DNA of 60,785 bases, from IMG/VR virus record IMGVR_UViG_3300009008_000039, positions 1 to 60,785 of that record. One strand, given 5' to 3'. Positions 30,818 to 39,437 of this stretch are shown here, piece by piece (positions within the stretch are counted from its first letter, which is position 1; each line of letters starts with the position of its first letter). This DNA comes from a virus. Both the position numbers and the translations under genes were made by a program. Under the pieces are notes generated by a model. The model ran no database searches, was not told where the DNA came from, and saw nothing but the letters and a program-made list of their open reading frames with translations.

Positions 30818-31090
30818 TTAGTCCTCCACAATTGCTATGACATGGTTTTCTAAAACCACATGTTTTTTTTCTCCAAAAACATTTATTTCCTGTATCATAT
30901 GTGTTGGAACTACCAGTTTTTGTCCATACACCTCAACTCCAAAATCATCTGGCGCGCGGACCAAGCTGACCAGTGAGTACTCAGACTCTTCGGTCCTAAA
31001 ATCATCAGGCACCAATACACCCGATTCTTTCTTTTGTTCTGCTATTGGTTCCACTACCAGATGCCGATTTAAAGGTAACAATTTCATCAT
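30818..31090 (-). CDS. groS: GroES-like co-chaperonin (90 aa)
   Basis: The protein starts MMKLLPLNRHLVVEPIAEQK and has the mobile loop SGVLVP at 23-28, where VLV stands in place of the IVL tripeptide that contacts GroEL. It ends VVLENHVIAIVED, matching GroES ends (LI...DILAIVE). Length is close to GroES (97) and shorter than T4 gp31 (111). It should cap the phage GroEL or host GroEL. A second ATG one codon in is also possible as start. Confidence 0.85.
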   Translation of the reverse strand: MMKLLPLNRHLVVEPIAEQKKESGVLVPDDFRTEESEYSLVSLVRAPDDFGVEVYGQKLVVPTHMIQEINVFGEKKHVVLENHVIAIVED

Positions 31091-31335
31091 GAACCTGTGA
31101 TGTTCTTAGTCAGTTTCTCAAAATACTCTGTAAATTGATCAATATTGTCTCCCTTCTGGAGCATACGGTAGGCGCGGACGGCTTGTCGCATGTCATCCTT
31201 AGTGAGCCATCCATTTTGTGCGTAGCTCTTGCGAACGTCACGCTTATGCTCCTTGTAGGGCTCCATCTCATCTTCGATCGCCTTGAACGCCTTGATGAAT
31301 TCAACCACATACTCTTCTTTCGTTAGATCACTCAT
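31087..31335 (-). CDS. Small helical hypothetical protein (82 aa)
   Basis: The protein is MSDLTKEEYVVEFIKAFKAI followed by EDEMEPYKEHKRDVRKSYAQ, NGWLTKDDMRQAVRAYRMLQ. Helices separated by a NGW turn and a basic face recall the GapR/DUF2312 pattern (kkd...v...a...G...k..r...R), but the match is weak. A sigma-70-type promoter candidate and AAAGGAG precede it. It overlaps the GroES gene. Confidence 0.65.
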   Translation of the reverse strand: MSDLTKEEYVVEFIKAFKAIEDEMEPYKEHKRDVRKSYAQNGWLTKDDMRQAVRAYRMLQKGDNIDQFTEYFEKLTKNITGS

Positions 31336-31364
31336 CTTATTCTCCTTTGTAGTGATACAAATAT

Positions 31365-31392
31365 ACTATAATAACGGCACACGAGAAATCAA
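31365..31392 (-). promoter_or_regulatory. Sigma-70-type promoter candidate
   Basis: The minus strand has TTGATT, a 16-base spacer and TATAGT between the RNR stop and the gene at 31087..31335. It could drive that gene and groES. Confidence 0.4.
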
Positions 31393-33255
31393 CTAGAAAG
31401 TTGTGATGGTACAACTACCACCAGAACAAGCTAGCTCGCTCGTCAGACTAGTCTCGTCTTCTGTTTCTATAACTTTACTCAAGTCGACCTCCTGTAGCGT
31501 TTCCATAAGCACTTGGTACTTCTCCGGTGAGCAATCTTCGAATGGTGCTTGAACATATGTACCACCATCAGCAGGCAAAACACTGAGCCCGTTGTAACAG
31601 GCCCTATTTTCCCACATCCAGTCACCAACATCGTTCCATTCGCTTTCACCAATGGAGATTGTTGCAGAGACATTGTGTGTGTTCTGGCCAGTGGAGTGAC
31701 CTGGCTTAACCCAATGCTCTGTAACACTTTGCACCCTGCGAAGCAATTGCAGCGCGCTTTCGTCTCTCGTTATTGCACCTTCTGGTGCTTCTTGCGGTAC
31801 ACTGATAATTGCCGTATCATGAGGTCTGAAGTATTCATCTTCCACCAATTCCGGATGATTGATGTACAAATATGTATATATTGATTCATTCTTGCCAACG
31901 CGCATGCGCCTAATGTAGTAATCATTATGCCATGCATGAATGCCAGATGATGTCCCCAAGGTCAAGGACGTAGTTCCAGCCGGCTTAACGCATGTAGTTC
32001 TTGCGGCCGGCTTGATCCCAATTGTTTCTGCGGTTCTTCTGTTCTCGTCCTTGACAGCGTTAGCTGCAGCAGCCATGTCCAGGTTCATCACTCTTCCAGA
32101 CGCAATTCCTGTCATACTTACTCCGATTAAGGCATCCTTTTCGCAAGTTCGGCGCCAAACATCCCTAAGATAGTGAAAATCAGTATACGAAGCCTGTAGA
32201 GTGCCGATAAAGGCCGCTGTTCGGCATCGATCTTCGTACTCTTCTTGGGTCTCCACGTCTGAAACGTTCACCTCGGATAAGTTACACATTTGATAGGGTC
32301 GCAGTGCGATCTCGCAGCAAGGATTAGTGCCCCAGTCTTTGTCGTTCGAAAAATAAAATCCAGGCTCACCCGCGCCACTCATGCGTACGCGATCCCATAG
32401 TTGCATAAAGTATTCCTTTGTTATTCTATGGCGAAGAAGTACTACTGAATTATTGGCTCGTCCTCGCTGGGGATTGGCTTCCCACCAGTTTCCAGTCTTT
32501 GCGGCCAGCATCTCTTCGTCATCTGCAGAGAACAACGATATAAGAGCAGCGCGACGAATGCCCCCGGCAAGAACAGCATCAGCAATATAACAAACAATGT
32601 CATGTACTTCGATAGGTTCAAGACGGTCACCGTCCCCCTTCTCTTCTAAGAGACCTTGAATCTTAAGAAGGCATTCCTTCAACGGCTGAGGGCCGGGAGC
32701 TTTGCCTCCACTAGTAAGTAGTAGGCTTCCCTTGGGACGGATGTCAGAAAAATCAAATTTTAACTTTGACCCACCTTTAAAATAGGAGCGCATTAAGGCC
32801 TTTACCGAATCTGCCCACCCTTCTATCGAGTCGCCCACAAGAAAACGCCTAGTTCTCTTGGCATTTGGGCGGCGTATGGAAGGCAACTTCTCTATGTGGT
32901 GTCTCTGTACAGAAAATCCGACACCAGTCCCTCCAAGTAGGAGAAACATGCACTCACTGAAAGCAGCAGGATGATCAATAGGTAGAAAGGCACAATTATA
33001 TATCCTGTTAGGTGCCACCTCAATCGGCTTACCACCGAATTGCATGGATCGCATTGACGGTAAGATCTTTTTTTCATAAACATACTCATAAGCTCCTTCG
33101 ATCTCCTCCCGGAGATTTGGAAATTTCTTGATATGCATCTTTTTATTCCGGGTAACTAGCTCTTCCCATGTTTCACGTCTCTCTTTTTTTTGTATGTACC
33201 TCGCATACTTCATGTGAACAGTGATATCAGATAAAATTTTATTTGGTAAGAGCAT
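31393..33255 (-). CDS. nrdJ: Class II (adenosylcobalamin-dependent) ribonucleotide reductase
   Basis: This 620-residue monomer-type reductase makes deoxyribonucleotides using a cobalamin radical. Cys88 (NRIYNCAF) and Cys324 (YQMCNLSEV) form the redox pair. NPCCE at 311-315 has the radical Cys313 with Asn311 and Glu315. The C-terminal CSGGSC (610-615) is the shuttle pair that passes electrons in. The pattern resembles RTPR and not NrdA. No small NrdB-type subunit lies nearby, which fits class II. The start has AAGGA eight bases upstream and overlaps the helicase stop. Confidence 0.9.
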   Translation of the reverse strand: MLLPNKILSDITVHMKYARYIQKKERRETWEELVTRNKKMHIKKFPNLREEIEGAYEYVYEKKILPSMRSMQFGGKPIEVAPNRIYNCAFLPIDHPAAFSECMFLLLGGTGVGFSVQRHHIEKLPSIRRPNAKRTRRFLVGDSIEGWADSVKALMRSYFKGGSKLKFDFSDIRPKGSLLLTSGGKAPGPQPLKECLLKIQGLLEEKGDGDRLEPIEVHDIVCYIADAVLAGGIRRAALISLFSADDEEMLAAKTGNWWEANPQRGRANNSVVLLRHRITKEYFMQLWDRVRMSGAGEPGFYFSNDKDWGTNPCCEIALRPYQMCNLSEVNVSDVETQEEYEDRCRTAAFIGTLQASYTDFHYLRDVWRRTCEKDALIGVSMTGIASGRVMNLDMAAAANAVKDENRRTAETIGIKPAARTTCVKPAGTTSLTLGTSSGIHAWHNDYYIRRMRVGKNESIYTYLYINHPELVEDEYFRPHDTAIISVPQEAPEGAITRDESALQLLRRVQSVTEHWVKPGHSTGQNTHNVSATISIGESEWNDVGDWMWENRACYNGLSVLPADGGTYVQAPFEDCSPEKYQVLMETLQEVDLSKVIETEDETSLTSELACSGGSCTITTF

Positions 33256-34630
33256 TGTCTATTTCCTTATTGTTTCCTTGTTGTCTGTGAAGTTTATACT
33301 TTTGTCTTAGCGCAGCGTTAAGATCGCCGGGTGACATACTACTAGATGTCAATGTCGGTTCTACCGGTTCGGCGAGAACCTTAAGTTGCACTGTGCTGGT
33401 GTCCATGAACATGGGGAACACCAGACCATCGGGTCCATTTCTATTTTTTGCGATAAACAGCCTGGCTGTATTTGCATTCTTGTCTTTGATTGTTCGCGAT
33501 ATGGAACAAATAAAATCGGCGACAAAGCACTTGTTAAACGCTTCGGAGATTGATTCCATTGTGACGACTTCTGCATTAAGGCCTGTCCTGTTAGTTTGTG
33601 AAGCGGTCCACAAGGGGCATTTATATTCTTGCGCGATCGCTCTCAAGTCTTCATAAATAGAACCAAGTTCATCTCTTTTTTCCCTAAAATTTTTCGTTGG
33701 GCGTAACAGATCAGCGTAATCCACTATAATCATGTCGATTTTAGCGTTTTTCTTTTTTAATCTTTCTAGATGCGCACGAATAGTGTTTGTTGAAGCAGTC
33801 TTTGTTGGGTACTCCTTGATAGTCAAGCTTCCATCGATATCACTAATATTCTCCAGCACTTCATCTTTTCTTGCGAAAAGGGAAGATAGGGGTACTGAAC
33901 TGAGGCAGCTATCATATCTCTGTCCTGTGATGGCTTCTGAAAGCTCTAGCGTATAATGAATCACGTTCTTACCTGCCGCTGCAGCTTGGCTACCTAAGTG
34001 TGCCAGGGCCATGGACTTACCTGCACCAGTCGGCGCTATTACAACACCCAACTCCCCTGTGCCTAGGCCCTTCTTCATTATGCTGTCTACTTTTGGCCAG
34101 CCAGTTGTGACCGGATTTCTAGTCTTTATTTCATATCTAAGTTCGAAATCTTTTAAGAAATCGTGTCCAAAATCGTTATCAGTACCCAGATTGAGCGCGA
34201 CATCGATAACCTGCCTAACTTCATCGTATGAAGAATTTTGTATCAGGTCCACGGAAGTCATCAGTGCCTCTTTTAGCTTCTGCTTTTTGCAGAAATCTAA
34301 GGAAGTCTCTTTAATGTATTTCTCGTCTGTGATGCCGTCGATGCTAATACGTGCAAAGAAGTCTCGCACTTGTTTTTGCACAGCATCGCTATGATTTTCC
34401 AACTCCGTACGTAAAACAGTGGCAAGTATCTTGTCTGTCGGGTGTACACCATATTTTGCACGATATTCAAATAATTTTGATACAAAGACTCGCAGATACT
34501 TCAACTCAAAAAAGCTTGTGTCAACAACTTCCTCGATCTGGTCGGCGAATGGGCGATCTTCCATTATTAGCTGTGCTAATGATTCCTGGAATTGCTTGCC
34601 ATATTTTGAAAAACTGGTATTTTTGTCCAT
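33239..34630 (-). CDS. dnaB: DnaB-type replicative helicase
   Basis: The C-terminal RecA-like domain has Walker A APTGAGKS at 199-206 and Walker B MIIVDYADLL near 305. A DnaB motif 3-like region has PLWTASQTNRTGLN, and an arginine-finger-like segment (FICSISRTIKDKN) follows. The N-terminal 170 residues are helical and shorter than in E. coli DnaB. It would unwind the fork ahead of the phage polymerase. The size resembles T4 gp41. No primase gene is visible nearby. Confidence 0.9.
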   Translation of the reverse strand: MDKNTSFSKYGKQFQESLAQLIMEDRPFADQIEEVVDTSFFELKYLRVFVSKLFEYRAKYGVHPTDKILATVLRTELENHSDAVQKQVRDFFARISIDGITDEKYIKETSLDFCKKQKLKEALMTSVDLIQNSSYDEVRQVIDVALNLGTDNDFGHDFLKDFELRYEIKTRNPVTTGWPKVDSIMKKGLGTGELGVVIAPTGAGKSMALAHLGSQAAAAGKNVIHYTLELSEAITGQRYDSCLSSVPLSSLFARKDEVLENISDIDGSLTIKEYPTKTASTNTIRAHLERLKKKNAKIDMIIVDYADLLRPTKNFREKRDELGSIYEDLRAIAQEYKCPLWTASQTNRTGLNAEVVTMESISEAFNKCFVADFICSISRTIKDKNANTARLFIAKNRNGPDGLVFPMFMDTSTVQLKVLAEPVEPTLTSSSMSPGDLNAALRQKYKLHRQQGNNKEIDNALTK

Positions 34631-34667
34631 TTTTATATCCTAGTTCTTTATTAAATTTAGAAATATT

Positions 34668-35642
34668 CTAGGCGTTGTCTAGTGCAATCTTATTGAAATG
34701 CTGAAAGAGGTCAATAAAGTTGATCTCGCCAAAACCATCTTGCATCATCATCTTAATCAACCCTGTTTTGTTGAATGACTGATCCGGGTCTTCGAGCGTC
34801 TCATTAATCAAGAATTTTGCATCAATTGTTAACATTGGTGCATAAAGCTGCATCATCTTATAATTGTTGCGAAGGTCAGCTTCATGGTCAAGTACACTCT
34901 GGAATGCCTTTATCTTGGTTTCTTGTATCATACCCCTGCAGTGAATCTTGACATCACCAAATGTAGCCTGTGTATCTTCCTTGAGAAAAGGAAAACGCTT
35001 TGAGACAGTCTTGAGACCCATGCCGGGGATCCCCTCAATGTTGTCCGACTTATCGCCTGCCATGGCGCGCGCAATCGCAAAGTTATTCGGGTGAATGTTG
35101 AATTTTTCTATTATATTGTTTTTATTTAAGATTTCTTTTTGTATTGGCCTGTACAAGATAGTTTTGTCGTCCAATAGCTGAAAGAAGTCTTTGTCGCTTG
35201 AAAGAATTATCTTTTGGTAGTCTTCTAGTTTTTTGTGCTTGGTGACATAAGCGATAATGTCATCGGCCTCGGTGGCATCAAACATAAATTGCACCACTGG
35301 TATTTGATTGTAGTAATCAACCAAGCGGGATTGCTGCCAGATCTTATTATCCATCTCTTGCTCTTCGGATAATGTTCGTACGGCGCGATTTAGGCGAATA
35401 GGCTTTCGCCCTGCCTTGTAGTCTTTTTTAAGGGCCTTTCTCTTCTGTGAACCTCCGGGCCCATCCCAGCATATGACAATCATGTCTGGTTTCGTCTCTC
35501 TAACCACTTTCTGCAAACTTTGTATACAACCGCGCAATCCCCCGATGGGCATACCATCAGTTGACAAGCTCGGGTTAACAATGTAGTTGCGAAAAAAGAG
35601 GTTAAGTTGGTCAACGACCAACACTCTCTTATCAGAACTCAA
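34668..35642 (-). CDS. 5'-3' exonuclease / RNase H, FEN family
   Basis: The protein is of the Pol I-type 5' nuclease and T4 RNase H family. Acidic metal ligands are seen in LVVDQLNLFFRNY, ICWDGPGGSQKRKALKKDYK, ATEADDIIAY and LSSDKDFFQLL. The helix-hairpin-helix is AGDKSDNIEGIPGMGLKTVS. It removes RNA primers and flaps during lagging-strand synthesis. Its separation from the polymerase gene fits the exo-less family A polymerase of this phage. Confidence 0.9.
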   Translation of the reverse strand: MSSDKRVLVVDQLNLFFRNYIVNPSLSTDGMPIGGLRGCIQSLQKVVRETKPDMIVICWDGPGGSQKRKALKKDYKAGRKPIRLNRAVRTLSEEQEMDNKIWQQSRLVDYYNQIPVVQFMFDATEADDIIAYVTKHKKLEDYQKIILSSDKDFFQLLDDKTILYRPIQKEILNKNNIIEKFNIHPNNFAIARAMAGDKSDNIEGIPGMGLKTVSKRFPFLKEDTQATFGDVKIHCRGMIQETKIKAFQSVLDHEADLRNNYKMMQLYAPMLTIDAKFLINETLEDPDQSFNKTGLIKMMMQDGFGEINFIDLFQHFNKIALDNA

Positions 35643-35656
35643 TTTTTACCTCGCTA

Positions 35657-35992
35657 TTATTTGTTATAAATACGACTTACAACCTTACTAGCGCGATGGG
35701 GAATAAAAGAGTGCACTCCATCAATTTTTCTAGCTTCAATTGCCATCCTATTTAGCTGTTTTTCTAAAGTCGGCTCCATTTGGAAAAACTTAACCCTTAG
35801 TTGGGTCTTCTCCGTTGTCTCCGACACTGGCTGTGCTGGACCGATGACTGTGATGACTGTAATGCCACAAACACCTCTCAGGTTGTCTGTAACAATTGTC
35901 AATTTTTTGTCTCTGGATGACCGCATGACAACATCTGCTTCATATAGCGTGTCTTTAAAATATTCTCTGATCAAATCTTTGATGAGTTTCAT
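35657..35992 (-). CDS. Hypothetical protein in replication region (111 aa)
   Basis: The protein is MKLIKDLIREYFKDTLYEAD with the middle KKLTIVTDNLRGVCGITVIT, and the end AIEARKIDGVHSFIPHRASK. It is strand-rich with a basic helix at each end. A CTATTTATA element lies 16 bases before the ATG. Being between recA and the exonuclease suggests a DNA-related role, but no motif supports one. Confidence 0.65.
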   Translation of the reverse strand: MKLIKDLIREYFKDTLYEADVVMRSSRDKKLTIVTDNLRGVCGITVITVIGPAQPVSETTEKTQLRVKFFQMEPTLEKQLNRMAIEARKIDGVHSFIPHRASKVVSRIYNK

Positions 35993-36008
35993 TCTTATTC
36001 CTCCGCTA

Positions 36009-36018
36009 TATAAATAGT
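36009..36018 (-). promoter_or_regulatory. CTATTTATA element before 35992 gene
   Basis: The minus strand reads ACTATTTATA 16 bases before the ATG at 35992, just after the recA gene. It matches the element found before virion genes. Confidence 0.4.
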
Positions 36019-36044
36019 TTTGTAGTTAAGTCATCACTTACTAT

Positions 36045-37172
36045 TCACTCAATATCGTAATAATCTTCAGCTTTTCCTTGTTTTTTCTCAAAACGCAAAA
36101 TAAGCTCTTCGTCCATTATCTGTAGCACTCTATTGCGGAAGTTCTCATTTTGCAAACGTTCTTTCCATTTAGTTGCTTGAAACTTCTCTGTAGTGCCGTC
36201 TTCATGTGTTAGCTCATACCAAGCACCAGATTGAGACACTGATTCTGACATCTTAATTGCCTCGAACCAACTCTCCTCGTCTTGGATTGTCACATCTCCA
36301 CCCCACAAGATCTTAAATGTACATTGGCGTCCTTGCGTGCCAAACCTACTCTTCTTAAGGGTAACTTTCACCTCAGATCCGATGCGGAAGCCATTGTCAT
36401 CTACAACAAATGATGCCTTAGATTTTCTTGATGTAAGCCACATTCTTAACGAATACGTGTATGGCAGCGATTTTCCGCCAGGTGTAAAATAGGGCGTTGT
36501 CATCGCTTCCGCGACGTTGTTAGTGATGTTAGTTTTTAGTTGGTTCAACACCAACAAGGTAGATTGTGTGTTCGCAATGGGCTGTGTCAATTTTTGCACA
36601 CCCTTTGACAAAATTCTAGGCTTCACGGCCATTGAGGACTGTGGGTTGAAATCTCCTGCAATATCAGTCTCGCAAGGCGTTTGAGCAACTGAATCCCAAA
36701 TAAACAACATAGAATTCGTATTTGTGCCCAGCATCTCTTCTATCGTTTCAAGCACAGTCTCGACACTGTGCGCCTGCATGTACATAAACCAGCCATGGCC
36801 ACTTGGAGGGTCATCTCCCAAACAGCAACCAACACCCTCCAAGAAGCTGCTATCAATGGCTGATTCTGCATCAAAATATACGACGTCGATTCCCATCTTC
36901 TGGGCGTTGGCTGCGATCTGTGCGGCCATGTATGATTTGCCGGTACTCTCAAGGCCAGCTAATTCCACTACCTTCCCTACCGGGACACCGCCTCGTTTGC
37001 CTTTACAGATGATGTTATCCAGCCATCTTGAGCCAGTCGGGATCCAACGACGCACATCAGTCGGATTATCCTCAGAAAGAGAAAAAGCCATCTCTGTTCC
37101 TGCTTTCTTGTTAATCAGGTCCCTCATCTCCTTGAGATTGAGTCTTCCTAGCTTTTTCGCTTTCTTCGCCAT
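36045..37172 (-). CDS. recA: RecA/UvsX-type recombinase
   Basis: This 375-residue recombinase has Walker A GLESTGKS at 73-80 and a Walker B region (SMLFIWDSVAQTPCETDI). DNA-binding loops have TPYFTPGGKSLPYTYSLRMW and the IANTQSTLLVLNQLKT strand. It resembles bacterial RecA at least as closely as T4 UvsX. It performs strand exchange and supports recombination-dependent replication. It has no LexA-like partner here. The helicase and ssDNA-binding protein lie on either side. Confidence 0.9.
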   Translation of the reverse strand: MAKKAKKLGRLNLKEMRDLINKKAGTEMAFSLSEDNPTDVRRWIPTGSRWLDNIICKGKRGGVPVGKVVELAGLESTGKSYMAAQIAANAQKMGIDVVYFDAESAIDSSFLEGVGCCLGDDPPSGHGWFMYMQAHSVETVLETIEEMLGTNTNSMLFIWDSVAQTPCETDIAGDFNPQSSMAVKPRILSKGVQKLTQPIANTQSTLLVLNQLKTNITNNVAEAMTTPYFTPGGKSLPYTYSLRMWLTSRKSKASFVVDDNGFRIGSEVKVTLKKSRFGTQGRQCTFKILWGGDVTIQDEESWFEAIKMSESVSQSGAWYELTHEDGTTEKFQATKWKERLQNENFRNRVLQIMDEELILRFEKKQGKAEDYYDIE

Positions 37173-37197
37173 AATAATTCCTCGTATGTATGTTAAT

Positions 37198-37221
37198 GAG
37201 GCACCTGTAATCCCGTGCCTC
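37198..37221 (-). other. Hairpin in the leader of recA
   Basis: The minus strand has GAGGCAC, a 10-base loop and GTGCCTC, a 7-base-pair hairpin between the 37238 stop and the recA start. There is no U-run, so it may be an mRNA processing or stability element and not a terminator. Confidence 0.4.
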
Positions 37222-37237
37222 CCTGCGGATGGGAGAC

Positions 37238-37696
37238 TTACTCCACTGTTACTGTGCCGATGTCAGTCTCTACAGTAACATTCCATCCATAGAATATACC
37301 AGAACACGCAGACAGTATATCGCCAACAGTTGTTGGTACATTTGCTTCCAATGTCAAATAGCCGCGCTTGTAATCATACATCTCTGTGTGGTGCTCAATA
37401 AACTCCATGTCATAGAAGTTTTCTGTCAAGACATCAGCGACAAATGTATCAAATCCTGAGTAATCTCTCGGGTACTCCTCCAGATAGTCGCTCTCACGCA
37501 ACTCATCAATTACCTCGTTTTTAAACGTAGGGTCAGTCACCAGTGTTGCAACATGCTCTGCTATGCCTGTCTCTTGTAGGGCCATATCCACATAATCATC
37601 GTGTACATGTACAACGTCAGTGCCAGATGAGTGCTTCAAAACAACCTGCGTATCGGCAGGCAAATTCATTTTTCGCAATTTATCTTCAAATGTCAT
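37238..37696 (-). CDS. Acidic hypothetical protein (152 aa)
   Basis: The protein has a charged start (MTFEDKLRKMNLPADTQVVL) and a body rich in Asp and Tyr (DYVDMALQETGIAEH, RESDYLEEYPRDYSGFD). The end is strand-rich (GYLTLEANVPTTVGDILSAC). It lies as a single gene between a terminator and a hairpin, so it may be independently transcribed. The function is unknown. Confidence 0.65.
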   Translation of the reverse strand: MTFEDKLRKMNLPADTQVVLKHSSGTDVVHVHDDYVDMALQETGIAEHVATLVTDPTFKNEVIDELRESDYLEEYPRDYSGFDTFVADVLTENFYDMEFIEHHTEMYDYKRGYLTLEANVPTTVGDILSACSGIFYGWNVTVETDIGTVTVE

Positions 37697-37721
37697 TTTT
37701 TTCCCTTTAAAGTTGTATTGA

Positions 37722-37753
37722 AGTAAAAATAAGGCCCCTGTGCCCCGGGCCTT
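37722..37753 (-). terminator. Rho-independent terminator after ssDNA-binding protein
   Basis: The stem AAGGCCC/GGGCCTT is followed by ATTTTTACTT on the minus strand, directly after the stop of the ssDNA-binding protein gene. Confidence 0.8.
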
Positions 37754-37766
37754 CCTGCGGGATCAA

Positions 37767-38516
37767 CTAAGAGGCTAGAAGCTCCTCGAAAGCACGATCA
37801 ACGGAATTAGTGGGGGACTCCGCGTTGTACTTTGTTGACTCAGACGAAACGTCCTCTGCATCGTCTTCCCCCAGTAGGAACTCATCAAGCATGGCTTGAA
37901 TCTCCTCCGGAGTCTTACGTGCAGATTCAAAAACCTCAGAAAAGTCTGGAATAGCTTCCAGAAGATCTGCGGTCTCCATTTCACCCGCAGCCGGCGAGGG
38001 CTTACGTCGGGGCGTAATGGTGGTTTGAGGGAACTGCGCCCCGACAGGCTTGCCATAGTTGATGACTAGATCCGTACCTTCGTTGACATCAGTGATATCT
38101 CCGTACTCAGGATTGAGAACTAGGTTCAAGAGGTCCTTATAGGCCATCTTGCCGTAGCCCCAAAGACGCACACCCTTGTCCTCCTCGCCCCTAACAATAA
38201 CAGGGGAGAAGAAGCGCTGGCGCGCGCTAAGGTTCTTGGCCATCTTAACACTCTCCTCGCTCCGCTCATTGTAGAGCTGGCGAATGAAGTCGTTAAGAGG
38301 ATCCTCCTCGCCGAAGTTCTTCTTCGGGCTAAGGAACCCAGGATTCTTTCCTAGGTTATAGTGGAACCAGTACTCCTTAAACGGGTCACCGTCTGATGTC
38401 GGAAGGAGACGAATTGTGGTTTCTCCGTCTTCCGGTCGCCAAAAGATGCTCGGACCGTTTCCACGATTTTCTAGAGCATCGCGTTTTGCTTTCATTTTTT
38501 CTAAATCAATTCCCAT
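37767..38516 (-). CDS. gp32-like single-stranded DNA-binding protein
   Basis: The protein has the T4 gp32-like layout: a basic N-terminus (MGIDLEKMKAKRDALENRGN), an OB-fold (TTIRLLPTSDGDPFKEYWFH, YNLGKNPGFLSPKKNFG) and an acidic C-terminal tail (LLGEDDAEDVSSESTKYN). FSPVIVRGEEDKGVRLWGYG is the core strand. No clear zinc-site cysteines are present, unlike T4 gp32. It coats ssDNA and recruits helicase and recombinase. The terminator behind it suggests strong separate expression. Confidence 0.85.
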   Translation of the reverse strand: MGIDLEKMKAKRDALENRGNGPSIFWRPEDGETTIRLLPTSDGDPFKEYWFHYNLGKNPGFLSPKKNFGEEDPLNDFIRQLYNERSEESVKMAKNLSARQRFFSPVIVRGEEDKGVRLWGYGKMAYKDLLNLVLNPEYGDITDVNEGTDLVINYGKPVGAQFPQTTITPRRKPSPAAGEMETADLLEAIPDFSEVFESARKTPEEIQAMLDEFLLGEDDAEDVSSESTKYNAESPTNSVDRAFEELLAS

Positions 38517-38603
38517 AACTTTTTCTCCTTGTGCATTAAGCTATAGTACGGTCAGCTAATGTTCCGACCGCCTAAGAATAAGATAACAACATTTTTCTAA
38601 AAG

Positions 38604-39437
38604 TTAAATCTTTTCTTCCTGTACAAAAGAAGCATAGTGTATTGTGTACGCATAATCTTGTTCATAAGATGTTGAATATATAGCGAAACACGTGCTACAC
38701 TCCTCTGTTGATCTTTCTTTAAGATAGGATCTTATTTCTGTGAGTAAACTCTTTTTTTCATTTAATGTATTTTCTGATATTCCGAAAAAATATTTTTTTA
38801 AGCGCGGAAAGCGTAAATCGTAAAATGGCTTCTCATCAAGATTCTCAACGGCTACGACACCGAGTGTGCAGATCCTACTTGTTGTGCCAGGTGACGAAAG
38901 CGTACTCAACAAAGGCTCTGTGTTGTTGAAGATATTAATCATGTGATGTGTGCTGGCTATGACGTTGTTTATTTCGTCCCAATAAGACGCTATAGATATG
39001 TCGCCCACGACACCCTCAATGAGTGCGTTGTCTACTATGATCATATTGGCTAACTTACCAGATCTTGCATACTGTTGCAATACGCCGAATACTATCTTCT
39101 CTTGCATCACCACTTCTTTAGGGGACGTCGACAAATCTGGCTTTATATACATCACTGTCATCTCGCGAGTCTTTAACTGCTCTAACAGGCGCAAAATAAT
39201 CCCTGAAATCTTACTTGCTCCGGAGAGGATCAACGTCGTGTGTTCCTTATTTATCAACCTAGTGTTTATCTTCTTATAGTTTGCCTCATACTCCTCGTGG
39301 CTGGATTGTGGCTCAACCTTGAAGAGCTTTCTATAATTGTTGTCGTCTGTGTCGACAGAAAATACCTTATATTGGGGCATTTTTTCGAACTTGGCCGCCA
39401 CGGCGCATCCTGCTTGCCCTACACCGATTATATTCAT
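38604..39437 (-). CDS. Divergent tubulin/FtsZ-like protein (277 aa)
   Basis: The N-terminal half follows the tubulin/FtsZ fold step by step. The nucleotide loop is IIGVGQAGCAVAAKF (residues 3-17; tubulin has GQAG). It is followed by VFSVDTDDNNYRKL (FtsZ: fiaVNTDaqaL). LILSGASKISGIILRLLEQL, at residues 69-88, sits where FtsZ has G-GGGTGTG-aapvia, and TVMYIKPDLS matches tvavvtkPf. MIIVDNALIEGVV sits at the nucleotide-contacting strand. The glycine-rich T4 loop is changed to SGASKISG, and I see no canonical T7 catalytic loop, so GTPase activity is uncertain. It lies between ssb and the family A polymerase. Confidence 0.7.
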   Translation of the reverse strand: MNIIGVGQAGCAVAAKFEKMPQYKVFSVDTDDNNYRKLFKVEPQSSHEEYEANYKKINTRLINKEHTTLILSGASKISGIILRLLEQLKTREMTVMYIKPDLSTSPKEVVMQEKIVFGVLQQYARSGKLANMIIVDNALIEGVVGDISIASYWDEINNVIASTHHMINIFNNTEPLLSTLSSPGTTSRICTLGVVAVENLDEKPFYDLRFPRLKKYFFGISENTLNEKKSLLTEIRSYLKERSTEECSTCFAIYSTSYEQDYAYTIHYASFVQEEKI

